Below are positions 39,653 through 50,645 of a stretch of 64,000 bases of DNA, in pieces (within the stretch, counting starts at the first letter, position 1; the number at the start of each line of letters is the position of its first letter). The notes under the pieces were generated by a model, which saw only the letters and a program-made list of their open reading frames with translations, ran no database searches and was not told where the DNA came from. Where the stretch lies: NCBI GenBank assembly GCA_016785225.1, contig JAFBJZ010000831.1:3544001-3608000 (forward strand), in the 5' to 3' direction. Origin of the DNA: Psettodes erumei. Its lineage: Eukaryota; Chordata; Actinopteri; Pleuronectiformes; Psettodidae. A program made the translations under genes and the position numbers.

Positions 39653-39672
39653 TCCTGTGAGAAACAGCAAAG
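39653..39672 (+). ncRNA. candidate 20-nt microexon
   Basis: A near-perfect polypyrimidine tract (about 39608-39648) and acceptor GACAG precede TCCTGTGAGAAACAGCAAAG, which is followed directly by the donor GTGAGT at 39673. Both splice sites match consensus closely. The unusual length is in the microexon range. On the let-7 strand, inside the putative host intron. Confidence 0.3.
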
Positions 39673-40761
39673 GTGAGTTCATTTCTGCCATGAAAAAAAC
39701 TTTTGATGCTTATTTTCCTGCTTATTTGATTCTTTTAGACTTGTTAGACTTGAAATTGTAGTTTCTCAAAAATATATGACTTTAAATGATTTGAAACACA
39801 GCTCAGCATGATTCCATGTGATTTTTACATTTTTTGATTAGTTAAATATGAAACAACAGGATCAAAATCCAACTGTTTGGCGTTTGGCACATTAAAATCA
39901 ATGCTCTGTTTTGCGTTTTGATATTTGAGAAATATCGCCGGGCACATTGTAAAACATTTCAGGCCAAGTCAGTCAAACTAACTATCATTTAAAGTAAACT
40001 GAACAGATGCAGTAATTCATTCATGCATTTACAAGCAGTGGAGTAAATTTGAAATATGCCCCCAAAATTATCCAGTGTTATCAGATATATATTCCTTAAG
40101 GGGAAAAAAAGTATTGCCCTGAATTGTTAGATTTATAACCATTGTAACAAACTGTATTAATTTATTCCAATCCAGGATGCTCATGGTTGCAAACATGTAA
40201 TTTGGTCAGTAGTGTATCTTTCAAAATTTAAAAAAATGTCTGCAGTTTTCTGTGGCTGAAATCTGTTCTCTAGTATTTATATAACAGCAAATTTAGGAAA
40301 GTCAGTAAGAACACACATATGAAGCAAAGTTTCAACAATTGTTATTAAATTCCAATATGTACTATATGTCTGCCTAGGGAACACACAAAAAAGAAGTTTT
40401 ATCAAACTAAAATGTTCTTTATGTGCTGTGTGTTAATTAGGAATCATAACATGGGTTTGATGCTTTAAATCCATGCACAAATTCTAAAGTTTTGCCAAAA
40501 CAAAATCATTACACTTGAAATGTTTGTTTTTCAATAATAAATTGCCTGTTACACCTTACAATAAAGCCTACATAAAGAAAAAAATTACCAATGTATTTTA
40601 CATAAATTAATTAAACTAAAATATTACACATTTTTGCATCCAGTTTTTTTCCATTGTATGCTCCTAAAAACAATATTATTTGAAATTGGCTTTTAAACCT
40701 TTTTAAAAAAAATTATATATGAGACAGTGCTATCTCAGTCATAACCTGATCAGCTTTTACA

Positions 40762-40835
40762 ACAATGAATAACATTAGTTCATTCTATAAAATTTATATA
40801 TATTTTATAGAATGAACTAATGCTATTCACATTGT
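40762..40835. repeat. AT-rich perfect inverted repeat (hairpin)
   Basis: Perfect 21-nt arms at 40773-40793 and 40802-40822, whose inner part is TTCATTCTATAAAAT on the left, flank an 8-nt spacer. Pairing extends imperfectly outward through ACAATG...AATA on both sides, giving a stem of about 30 bp. No target-site duplication was found. It may be a tiny MITE remnant or a structural hairpin; its length is also in the miRNA-precursor range. Confidence 0.8.
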
Positions 40836-41069
40836 AACTTTGTTTTCAAATCTTCCAAATGCATTAAACTTTTAAATGGTACATTTTCAAATAAGTGCTC
40901 TATTGAAATATCTACAGTTTTTACATGTGAAGACAAATTGTGACTTGTGTAAATTTTGCATTCATTGCAGAAACATGAACTTGACCTTTTAGGAAAACAC
41001 TCCAGGCAAAATTCACTGGTATTCCTGCTATTCCCTTCTTTCCTTTAAATTAATATATTTTTAGTTCAG

Positions 41070-41111
41070 GGGAGATGCCAACAAATGATCTGAGCAGTAA
41101 TTTCAAAGTTG
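41070..41111 (+). ncRNA. candidate host-transcript exon (42 nt)
   Basis: Acceptor TTTTTAGTTCAG ends at 41069 after a moderately pyrimidine-rich stretch; donor AGTTG then GTGAGT begins at 41112. The 42-nt body starts GGGAGATGCCAACAAATG. Signals are acceptable but not exceptional. Confidence 0.22.
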
Positions 41112-41739
41112 GTGAGTGTGAGTTATGCTTCATCACGAGGTGTTATTGGCTTGCTGTTTTAGGACTTGTAAGATGAAGTCAGTTCATCACACTGTGACTG
41201 TTACTTATTTCTCAGCTGTTGCAAAAATAATGTTTGAATAAACATGGCAGGAAGAGTTTGTGAAGAAATTGCACCCTTCTTGCCTTTCATCATATGATCA
41301 TCTGGGACATCATCATCATATGATATATCTGGAACATCAATACTGCGCATGTCTCATGTCCACCATTTTGTGATCAGAACTTTATTGCACAGGCCCCCAT
41401 TTTATGAACTTCGATGGAGCACGTGCTTTTGAGTCGGAGGCCTTGAAAACAGCCTTTTTGAATCGATTGTTTTCAATTCATAAATTATAGTTATTAGAAA
41501 TATTCCTGTGATTATTTTACGATTGACAGATGATGCACAGATTTCTAATACAAATCAAACAAGCTTCTTTTTTAAAAAGGGTTGACAGAGACGAGTGCCA
41601 TTGCAAATACTGTGCAGTGACAGAATTGTATCGTGTATTCATTTTTAACCAAACACAACTTTTTTTTTTCAAGCTGTGCTGCACCTTGCCTTGATACTGT
41701 TCATTCTTTGTCTGTGTGTGTGTGTGCGTCAGACAGGGA

Positions 41740-42060
41740 GCTGAAAGTGGTGGTCACAGTCTGCTGCATGAGGTGACTGCTGGGGTCAAAGGTCAGGTTG
41801 TGTTAATAAGACGTGATGTGCTGCCCTGAGACCTCAGTCCCATGAGGGATAACCTCTTAATCGGCATTAGTTAATGTGTTAGTAATCTTTACCTTCTTAA
41901 AGCAAACAGCAATGGAAATTTCAATGGGCCCGCTTGGCCTCCCGTGTAACGCTTTTGACCCCGGGGTCATGGCCTTTGTTCCCTGCTCGATGGGGAGTGC
42001 CCTCAGAGGTCTCGGCTGTAATAGAGAAGTTGTTTAGACACGTGCGGGGCTTAAGCAAGA
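41740..42060. promoter_or_regulatory. possible enhancer-like element with nuclear-receptor-type palindrome
   Basis: This compact, complex segment sits in AT-rich surroundings. It includes the 14-bp perfect palindrome TGACCCCGGGGTCA at 41956-41969 (two everted GGGTCA half-sites), AGGTCA-like AAAGGTCAGG near 41790 and homeodomain-type TTAGTTAATG near 41868. There are no splice signals or frame. Regulatory function is inferred from motif density only. Confidence 0.3.
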
Positions 42061-43982
42061 CCACCTCATAGACTCGGCTCCTGCTCCTGAAGAGTATAAA
42101 GTGGTGCAGGGATACTTTTGTGGTTAGCTCCTATCCCCCTGAATAAGTCCATTAGAATATCTATGTGTTTTTATATGCCACATATCATGTCTAGTATGTT
42201 GATGTAGTTGTGGTTGCTGACCAAGCACAGAACCAGCCCGTCTTTCACCCTCCCACCCTCCTAATGCGTCCTTGATGTTTGCAAATGACTAAGTGCAATA
42301 TTGTTTGTCTTTGCAGATCCCCTGCCCACTGCAATTTCATATTCCTCCAGCTCTCCTCCCGTTTCCTGTAGCTCCACAAAGAAAGCTATAGAAAAACAGC
42401 ATATTTTTGCACTGGTGTGTCCTCGTCAGGTCCCCTTATCTGAACTTTGTGCAATACAGAGCATATGCCTTGACTGACAGATGTCTTTAAAGGCACTTAA
42501 ATGAGTGTTTAGTGTGCTCTCCTGCCTGCAGAACACACCAGCACATATGCTATATCAGGCAGAGAGTTCAGTCAGTGTGAGAATAAAGGATTTTTCAACG
42601 CCTTGATATTCACATTAAAATTATTCTAATTTTACCATAATAAATCTAGTTAGTATTTTACAATGGGATGTATATGACCAACATTTATATTATATTTCAC
42701 TTTCTTTTTTAACATTTCGAAGTGTATTTTCATCTTCTGTGTAAATTTCTTAATATGCTTTTTGCGGGCTTTTTATGAGACACAAAACTTTAATATTACA
42801 AATACAAATAGTCATCTAATGCTTTTTACAAAAAACAATGAAAAAGATCTGTAGCTTAGAAAGCAAGTAGTAATGTTGCTGTTGTTTCTAAAATAGCCCA
42901 ATGATGTCGGGCAGAGTCTATAACATGGCGTCATCTGCCATTTTGTTTCATATCGTATTATCAATAGGCCTGATTGACGGGTTCTGTATCGCACAGATGT
43001 TGTAGCCATGTCCTCCACGTGAAAAGCTCTTACTTTCCTCTCCTCTCTTTTTTTCCATTAAGTTTTTAAATCAAAGAGAAGTCATGTTTTTGCGTCACAT
43101 CGAATTGTACAAAAATTGTATTTGCTAATTTATCTTGGAAATAAATCAAAAAATTAAAACAGTAGCAGTTGTAAAAAGACGTAAGGCTTGTAAAGGTACA
43201 AAAAAACCTTGCAAAATGCATTTTATGGGAAGCAGGTTTATTTTGTCACTGTAAAACCTCTGTACTAGTTGCTAAAATATGCTGAATTATGACTTTGAAA
43301 TTAAAACATGATCAGTAATTGGGAAACACAACAGGGAAACAGTGTAGAGGAGCACAGCGGTAAGAGTTGGCAGGCGACCCAAAACCAAAACCGTATCCTC
43401 AAATGAACTTTATGCCATGCAAAGTGCAGTATGCACACTAAGCATAAATGCACAAACGACTTGGAGTATTGACATATTCTATTCTATTGGATCTGTATGA
43501 TCCAAGTTGTTTGCAAATGAGATCCCTTAACATATAGGTATCACAACATTACACACAGAAGCCATAAGGAAGTCAATGAAGTCAAGCCTCAATTGGTTAA
43601 AACGTGTGGCGAGATGTGACGTACAGCTGCGCTCCTTCTAATAGGACTCTATAGCTCATGCCAATGCAGACACCTGAACCGATCTCATATCTCATACAGG
43701 GAAAGAGAGCAGAGAACAAATAAATTGCAATACAGCCGTTTTCCACACTAAGTCAGTGTAAATAACGCTAGCACTTTCCCCTGACTCTCTGCACATCGTC
43801 TGCTTTTAGCCACCTGTGTTTTTATTGAAACCTGTCGAGCAGAGAGGAGCACCGAGGGGAGAAAAAACGGTCTTTGTGGAGAGAGTCCGGTCTCTGTGCT
43901 GCTGCAAGTGAGGAAGAGAGCTGGTGAGGAACGGGGTGGTGGCCGTGCTATGAAAGCAGCCCCTCACAAACTGCGCAGCCTG

Positions 43983-44002
43983 AAGCAGCAGCAGCAGCAG
44001 CC
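43983..44002. repeat. (CAG)n short repeat
   Basis: About six CAG units, followed by CCATG. It lies in a slightly GC-richer segment at 43800-44060. Confidence 0.9.
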
Positions 44003-44489
44003 ATGTTAGACAAATCTGCGTGAGCTCGAGCCCCACTAATAACGCAGTGCCCTCCAAAACCAACACAAAGTTTTCACAGAGTAGAAGTAAGAAAAGTTTA
44101 ACCCCCACCTTTTTTCTCTCTCTCTCTCATTGTGTCTGCTAGGCATGTAGTCCCCTCTTGCCCTCTTAAATTCTCAGCAGTTTTTTAAAGCAGAAATGCA
44201 ATCAAAGTAGTTCCTCTGTAACAGACACACTTTACATATCCCCTTCCTTCTTTTATTTCCTTATAGAGCTCCTGCAGTTCAAGGCCGAGGGGGAAAAGTT
44301 AAAGCCACGAGCTCTGCCTTTGCAGTTTTTAGAACCACGGCCAAAAGAGGCAGGAAGTTGTTGTACAATAGCGTTACAGTAATCTGCCACAAATGGAAAA
44401 AGCCAAATGCTGATCGCCGAGCAGAGAAGGTGGCAGAACAGAGGCAGAAAGAGGGAGGGAGGGACAGAAGAGAGAGAAAGAGAGCTAGC

Positions 44490-44531
44490 TGTGTGTGTGT
44501 GTGTGTGTGTGTGTGCCTGTGTGTGTGTGTG
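44490..44531. repeat. interrupted (GT)n microsatellite
   Basis: About 13 GT units, a CC interruption, then six more, preceded by a GA-rich stretch (44450-44485). Confidence 0.95.
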
Positions 44532-44773
44532 AGGGACACAGACATTACAGCAAAAGAATAATCAATACAATCTAAGATGGTGGAAACAGCCATGCTGTTT
44601 AGGTCTCCCGCTTGAGTTCCCTCTCTGGCTTGCTCACTCTTCATGTAAATGGGTGCATGGATTCGCTTAGAACACACTGTTTAGACTATTATATTTTCTA
44701 TTTTTTTTTTATCCCTCCTCCATTTTCAAAAGGACAAATCAGCATCTCTGGGGTGGGGGGTGGTGTTGGTGGT

Positions 44774-44774
44774 G

Positions 44775-44803
<29 letters not shown>
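44774..44803. repeat. (GT)15 microsatellite
   Basis: A GT run following a GGTGGTGTTGGTGGTGG stretch and followed by GGGGG. Confidence 0.95.
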
Positions 44804-44805
<2 letters not shown>

Positions 44806-45129
44806 GGATTTCTCGAACATTTTCCCTGAACCGAACTTGAATGCGCTTCTCGGGGCAAGTGGCAGCTGTTTTTCCTCGAGGAAAAAACAGCAAAGTCTCA
44901 CCCAAAAATGCTTATCAGCCTTTTTTGACCGTGTGCCAAAATAGCTGCGAGGGTTCAGCCACAGCGTTCAGTTCGCTTTGTGACAGAGCCGGGGAGCGGG
45001 GAGGAAGGGCCTGGCCGTGCGTTCTTTGCCACATGTTCTTGAAATAAACACTCTGCAAGCTTATCTTTTTCCTGTGTGTGCGCGCCCGGACTCTTCTCTG
45101 TGCATTCACTCTAGTCACTGTGGCACGCT

Positions 45130-46510
45130 AAAGAGTTAATGCACTCCGAGAGCGTGTGCTTCACAGAGAGTGCTCCCAAGACTGAGCGGGAGACGAGCGA
45201 CGAGAGCCCCACTACAGTAAGAGATAAGGTTAATAATTCAACCGGCTCTCAGAAGTCTTGCATATTTCAGGGTTCCTTCAGACGTGCGGTCCACTCTGTG
45301 TTTCTGTCTCTTTTTTCCTCGCTTTTTCTTTTCACTAGTTGATATAGTAGCTGAGGTACTGTATAGTGTATCCCAGTATGGCGTGTGAGTGTGTGCACTG
45401 CGTCTGCGCATGCACTGCTGGAGGAGTGGATTTCTGTGTCATTCTTCCTCCTCTACCCCTCCCACATTTAGTGCTTTCCACCCTCCCACTCTCCCTCTCC
45501 CTCTCTTTCTCTCTCTCCCTCTCTCTCTCGCTCCCTCCATGTCTCCATCTCCCACCCATCTTATGCCCCCCCGTCTCCAGTGCAAATACAGTTCCTTGCC
45601 GTGTTGGACATGTGATGAAAAAGTGACTGGTTCGCGCGCTCCGCCGCACCTCCTATTTCATCATCAGCAGAGCTTTTCTCCCCTTCACTGTGCGCTCGCT
45701 GTCTCCTCCTCTCTTCCTCTCTCTCTATCGCTCGCTCTCTCTCTCTTCTTTTTCTCTCTCTGCTTCGGTTGCTCCCCTCTTTCTGCTCCAGCCACACGCA
45801 AGGGGGAGACTTAAGCTCTGTGAGGGGGGAACAAAAAAAAGAAAAAGTCTGCTGCTATTTCTACAGTCAGGGCCTCCCCACAGCCCGCCCTTCCATAGAC
45901 GGAGCTTTTTTTTCACTCACTACTAGCTGGATTTTAACCCTCTGCCTCCAACTAGCTGCACAGCAGCTCTGCAAAACCTGGCAACAAGTTGCTTTTTAGG
46001 GGCCTTTTCTCACTTTTGGCACATTGATTTTTGCATCACTTTGGATTTTGGTGCCTTTCCTTCCGTTCTTCTGTATTTTATTTTCTAAAAATGCCCCGTC
46101 TCTTCATAGGTTTTTTTCTCCGCTGTTGGGTTTCTAGTAGTATTTATTTGGTTTCTCCCTTTTTGGATGGAAATTCAGGAAGGTGGTGTTTCGCCATGTG
46201 ACGGGCCTTGTTCCACCTGGAGTGCTGGGGCGCCATTTCTGAAGGGTAACCTGCTTGTGGTGGGCTTGTGGTCCGGATGACCACTGTAGATGACAAGCAT
46301 AGAGTGTGACCAGTATCTGAGCATGGTACACATCCCTGTTTTAATGAAATATCGGTCATCAGCGCTTGCGTCTGGTGTGAAGTATCGCACCTCCTTCGTC
46401 TTTACTCTCTGTCTCTCCTTCTATTTCCTTCCCATGTCCTCTCTCTCTCTCTGTCTGTCTTTGCCTCTGAGTCTCTCCCTCACCCTTGTTCTCTCTCTTT
46501 CACACCGACT
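45130..46510 (+). promoter_or_regulatory. CpG- and pyrimidine-rich block, possible alternative promoter
   Basis: CpG-containing patches (GCGGGAGACGAGCGACGAGAG at about 45186, CGCGCGCTCCGCCGC at about 45632) are interspersed with long CT tracts (45481-45540, 45711-45770, 46435-46505). Such composition is common near promoters and first exons of fish developmental loci. The downstream candidate exon at 47261 would fit a transcript starting here. No TATA box is seen. The 86- to 141-codon frames across it are products of the CT repeats. Confidence 0.3.
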
Positions 46511-46524
46511 CGCTCTCCTAACAG

Positions 46525-46566
46525 GGGAATGAGTGGTGTACTGAGCCGGAGCTCTTTCTGGGACAG
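46525..46566 (+). ncRNA. weak candidate exon (42 nt)
   Basis: A long CT tract and acceptor CTCCTAACAG end at 46524. The possible donor at 46567 (GGACAG then GTGCCA) is below average. Listed because the acceptor is strong. Confidence 0.18.
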
Positions 46567-46859
46567 GTGCCAACTGCAAACAAAAGACATTAAAAGGCAA
46601 TAAGAGGAAAAAAAATGTAGTATTCGCAAAATTTTGAATTGTTGCAGTGAAATATCAGACGCCGCCCTGCATGTTGTGTCTCTACATAGCCACTTTGTGC
46701 TATTATTGCATGTTTTTGCAAAGTATTACAACTGATATCGCGACCGATGCTGTTGTTTAAGCAGGGGTTTGAATACTTTGCCACACTTACTCTAGTGAAG
46801 GCATTTCATTTGGGAAGAGGGAGGGAGTAATGTGGGAGAGCAGCATATAGACTGCTGAA

Positions 46860-47220
46860 TTATTCATGTGCCCAGCCAAGGCTGTGACTGGACTGGTTGT
46901 GCTATTTGCATGCATCAGACATGCTGTTTGTCTGTTTGCTAACAGTCCTCATTCAAAGACTAGTTAACTCGCAGACGGGCTTAGCTGGAGCCTTGCAGAC
47001 AGCCTCATGGCCTCCTATTGTTTCAGGCCTCGCCAGGCCCAGACCCAGCCGGTGGCAGGCGAGCTGTGCAGCCCCGAGCCTGGTGCTCAAACTGTGGCTC
47101 AAAGAAGGAGTAGTGCCTGGAGCTGAGATTGAGGCTGGGGCTCAGATTGGAGCCGGGGATGAGGCACGGCTGTGAAAAAGGGAGACAGTCTGAGGGAAAT
47201 CACTGGGTCTCGCAAGAACC
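46860..47220. promoter_or_regulatory. octamer- and Sox-site-containing segment upstream of candidate exon
   Basis: A perfect octamer ATTTGCAT at 46904-46911 and a Sox-type CCTATTGTTT at about 47015 lie in a GC-richer, complex stretch. It ends with an imperfect internal repeat (GCTGAGATTGAGGCTGGGGC and its diverged copy, about 47120-47160). The 92-codon frame across it (46897-47175) has no recognisable domain. Possibly regulatory; inference only. Confidence 0.25.
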
Positions 47221-47260
47221 ACCAAAACGGGAGCTCATGGTTTTCTCCTCTTCTTGACAG

Positions 47261-47338
47261 AGATGTGGATGAAAGCGGGAAGAGCTGCCAAATTTTGTAT
47301 CCTGACCGGACATTTGCCTGCTTTGCTCTGAAATATTG
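47261..47338 (+). ncRNA. candidate host-transcript exon (78 nt)
   Basis: Acceptor TTTTCTCCTCTTCTTGACAG ends at 47260 and a consensus donor GTGAGT starts at 47339, both strong. One frame is open through the exon (DVDESGKSCQILYPD...), but joining it to the next candidate exon at 54579 gives an immediate stop, so it would not be part of a protein with that partner. It lies on the let-7 strand between the CpG/CT block and the let-7 hairpins. Best read as a non-coding exon of the let-7 host RNA. Confidence 0.45.
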
Positions 47339-50300
47339 GTGAGTAATATCTGTTTTAATATGTCTACGCTTGCGTGGTTTCGATTGAAGTTTATCCATGT
47401 GTTTACATTTCAGTATTTCAATGTTTAACAAGCAACTTATGCAAATAAACATTTGTTGCACATGAGGTTCTTACAGAAAGTTTCTTTTTACTTAAGTGTG
47501 CATTTGTTGTACGGAATTGTATAGTATACAGTGGCACTTTTGAGAACAACAGATCTAGTCCTTTATCTTCGAGATTGCTTTTCTGGTACTTTTCCCAGCG
47601 ATTGTAATTTAGTAATGCAAAAACAAAAGTCATTAATGGCACTTTGAACGCTGCCAGGATAATCCTACTTCATTGTAATCAGTGGATGAGTGGAAGGCCA
47701 ACGGTTGTGGAGGTATTTGAGTGTCTATGAGTGATGCGGTCGTCCGGGCTTAGTGTTGCTGTATGAAGAGAAGTACGTGGTGTACTGATCATGTTGTTCA
47801 TTTCAGCTAAATTTCATTGAGCATGCTCTGTAATTCTTCGAACTATAAGTTTTGTGGGGAGTATTTGCCAAGATGGAACAGAGTCAGGAAAAAAAAATAT
47901 AAAATAGCCCATCACTTTATTTGTCTGTATACGCCTACTTTTAATGTTGATCACATCATTTCCTGATTTTTTAAAAATTGTTTTTTCACATCTTTCTTCT
48001 GTGAAGACAGGATGTCTTAAAAAGTATGCTTAGCATTGTAACATTTTGTGGCAAGTGTATGCAAAGTCTCTGAAAATGCCTTTGATGCATATGCTAGGAT
48101 GCATAGGTATATTAATTTTCATTAGAAGGAAGAGCAAACCTGAATGAGGATTAATGCTCTGTAAGCAGTCACAAAGCACCTCTACAAAAAAAGAAACTAT
48201 TTGTGAAATGAAGAATATGACTTCAGATACGTTACTTTCAAATAAAACGTAATTTACTTTGGCACGTTCGGCTCTTTGTCAGGTACTTGGTAGTTAAGAA
48301 TTTCATGGAAAATTCAGATTGCATTAGTATAAGGGCGTTTATATGGCAATTTACAATTCCCAGGTGTATTCATAACATTTAATATGTAGTAGGGGAGCCA
48401 GATACAGAGTAATAACTGCTTTCAAAAATCAGTTGGGTTTTTTTCAACCTGACATGTTAGCAGTTGATTCATGGAAACCTTCCATCTTTGACCTATTTTG
48501 TGCTCAGATGTTAGGCTGCTTATCAGGGTTATGAAAGGGTATTTTTATTTTCTTTTTGATGGGTAAAACCAACATGATATTAGCCTTCAGGTGATTTGAG
48601 ATTCAGGTTCAGCTTTTCGATACACAGGTGATTATGTTCATCCATATGAATATAAGTTCTGCTAAAGGAGCAGTGGACACATGGTTTTAGCTGGCAGAGT
48701 ATCACACTCCGCCACCCCTAAGGCCTTTTTGGCAGTGGATGGCAGGAGTCCAGGGGAAGGTTGCATGTTGAGAGGCAGATGGCAGGGTGGTGAGGGTTTG
48801 CAGTATTTTCTCTCTGTAAAAGTATACCTGACCAATCCAACAGCCTGGTACAGCCCACAATGAGGCATTCTATGCACTGAAGCAAACTTCATCTTAACTA
48901 CAGCTACACAGCAAACACAAATCGTTGGACACACACACTCACACACACACACGCAAATACACAAACTACACAATCAAATGTACATTTTTGTAAGTATAAT
49001 TTTCTAATTGCATGATGTCAACATATTCTTTTAATCATCATCTGTTTTTGCCCTTTCATTGTGTGTCATTAGGCTTGACGAAAATGGTGTGTTCAAAGTC
49101 TTAATGCTTTTAAACACATGTGACAGCCAGAAGGGCCCTTTTAATAAATTTTAATAGTAAATTTGTTTTTCATTTATTTATTTTTTTTAATTTTTATGTG
49201 CAAAGACACCAGTGTTTCATGAATATACTGCAAAAGCAGAGCCAAAGGAAATTGCAGGCCACAGCTAGAACACCAAGTTCCCAAACCTGAACTTGACGTT
49301 GGCCTTGAACTTGGATGTGATTTTCTGAATTTTTTAAAAAATGAAATTGTACTTAAAATTTGCATTTTATTAGAAAATTCATGTTAATATGTTAAAATAT
49401 GTTTAGATTTTTTAAAAAATACTTTAAAAATGAACAAAAACTGACACCTCAAAATTTTACAGGTATCAATGAAAAAATTGTAAAACGTGAGCACTCCGGA
49501 AATGAGTTATGCTTTGTGAAGAACTATAGTTATGCAGTGTTCACAGTAACTGTCAGTAATTATTATTGTATATAATTCAGGCTTTTAAAAATATTTGAGC
49601 TATTTTTCATTCATGGGTAATTTGTTTGTGTTTTATATTAATGTAGTGTAAAGAGACAAAAAGATTAAATGTTACAGAACAATGTGCCACGTGAAATTTT
49701 TATGTAAAGCAAGAATTATTTAAGAATTTTAGAAAGTTATAAATAGAGAATACTTGCAGGGAAAAGTACTTTGTTTTCTATAAGCATACACTGACATAGC
49801 AAAAAATACACCAGAAAGCAGAAAACGAAATGACTGTATATATGATACGACAAATACACACTTTATGTTTTTACAGCTTTGCTTTTGGTTTTGAGCATAC
49901 AGTAATGGTTAACTAATATACAGCCTCAGCATATTTTCGTCAGCGCGCGTGTGTGTGTGTGTGTTTAGCAAGACCATGCATGCATGCATGTGCATATGCG
50001 AGTGCCCTCCATTTGCTTCTAGTGTTTGATTTTTGTTATCTTGTTAATGATTTTTTAAAATACTGGATTTATTAGAATATTTCCTGTTTCTTTTCAAATA
50101 TTGAGAAGAAATTCAAAATTCTGTCAAGTGTCTCATTATTATTGTTTGACTTTTTCACAACAGACATTTTTATGCATTTATTTATTTCAAACGACAATTC
50201 TCACTTTTTCCTAATATTTATCTAGTTATGCATTTAGGCTAGTGTGAAGTTTAGTGCAATAGTCACATGAGCTATTTAGTTTCGTATAAGCCCAGCTGCA

Positions 50301-50607
50301 CATGAATTGTATTATAACATTTAAATGTAAGAAATCTATCCATGTAGATAAGAAAGTAGAGCAACCTTTTCTCAAAAGCTGCCAGCCTGAGGCATTGCCA
50401 CATGTCTTGAGTTCAGTATATTTAATATTACAAATCTTATTTCACACAACATTAACACATAACAGATGGGAATAACACAGTCCGGGGGTGGAATATTATT
50501 ATTAGCATTGTCATCTAAATGGAGATGAGAGAGGTTTTTGATCTCTGGATAACTTTTTGAATAAGATGTTTCCTTCTGTAGAATATAATGGTACAAGGGG
50601 TGTGTGA

Positions 50608-50645
<38 letters not shown>

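Noticed and set aside
45366..45814. Overlapping 86- and 141-codon frames
   Set aside because: Composed largely of Ser/Leu/Pro runs from CT-rich low-complexity DNA.
46897..47175. 92-codon plus-strand frame
   Set aside because: Ends in an imperfect nucleotide repeat (AGAEIEAGAQIGAG-like) and lacks a family; better read as non-coding.
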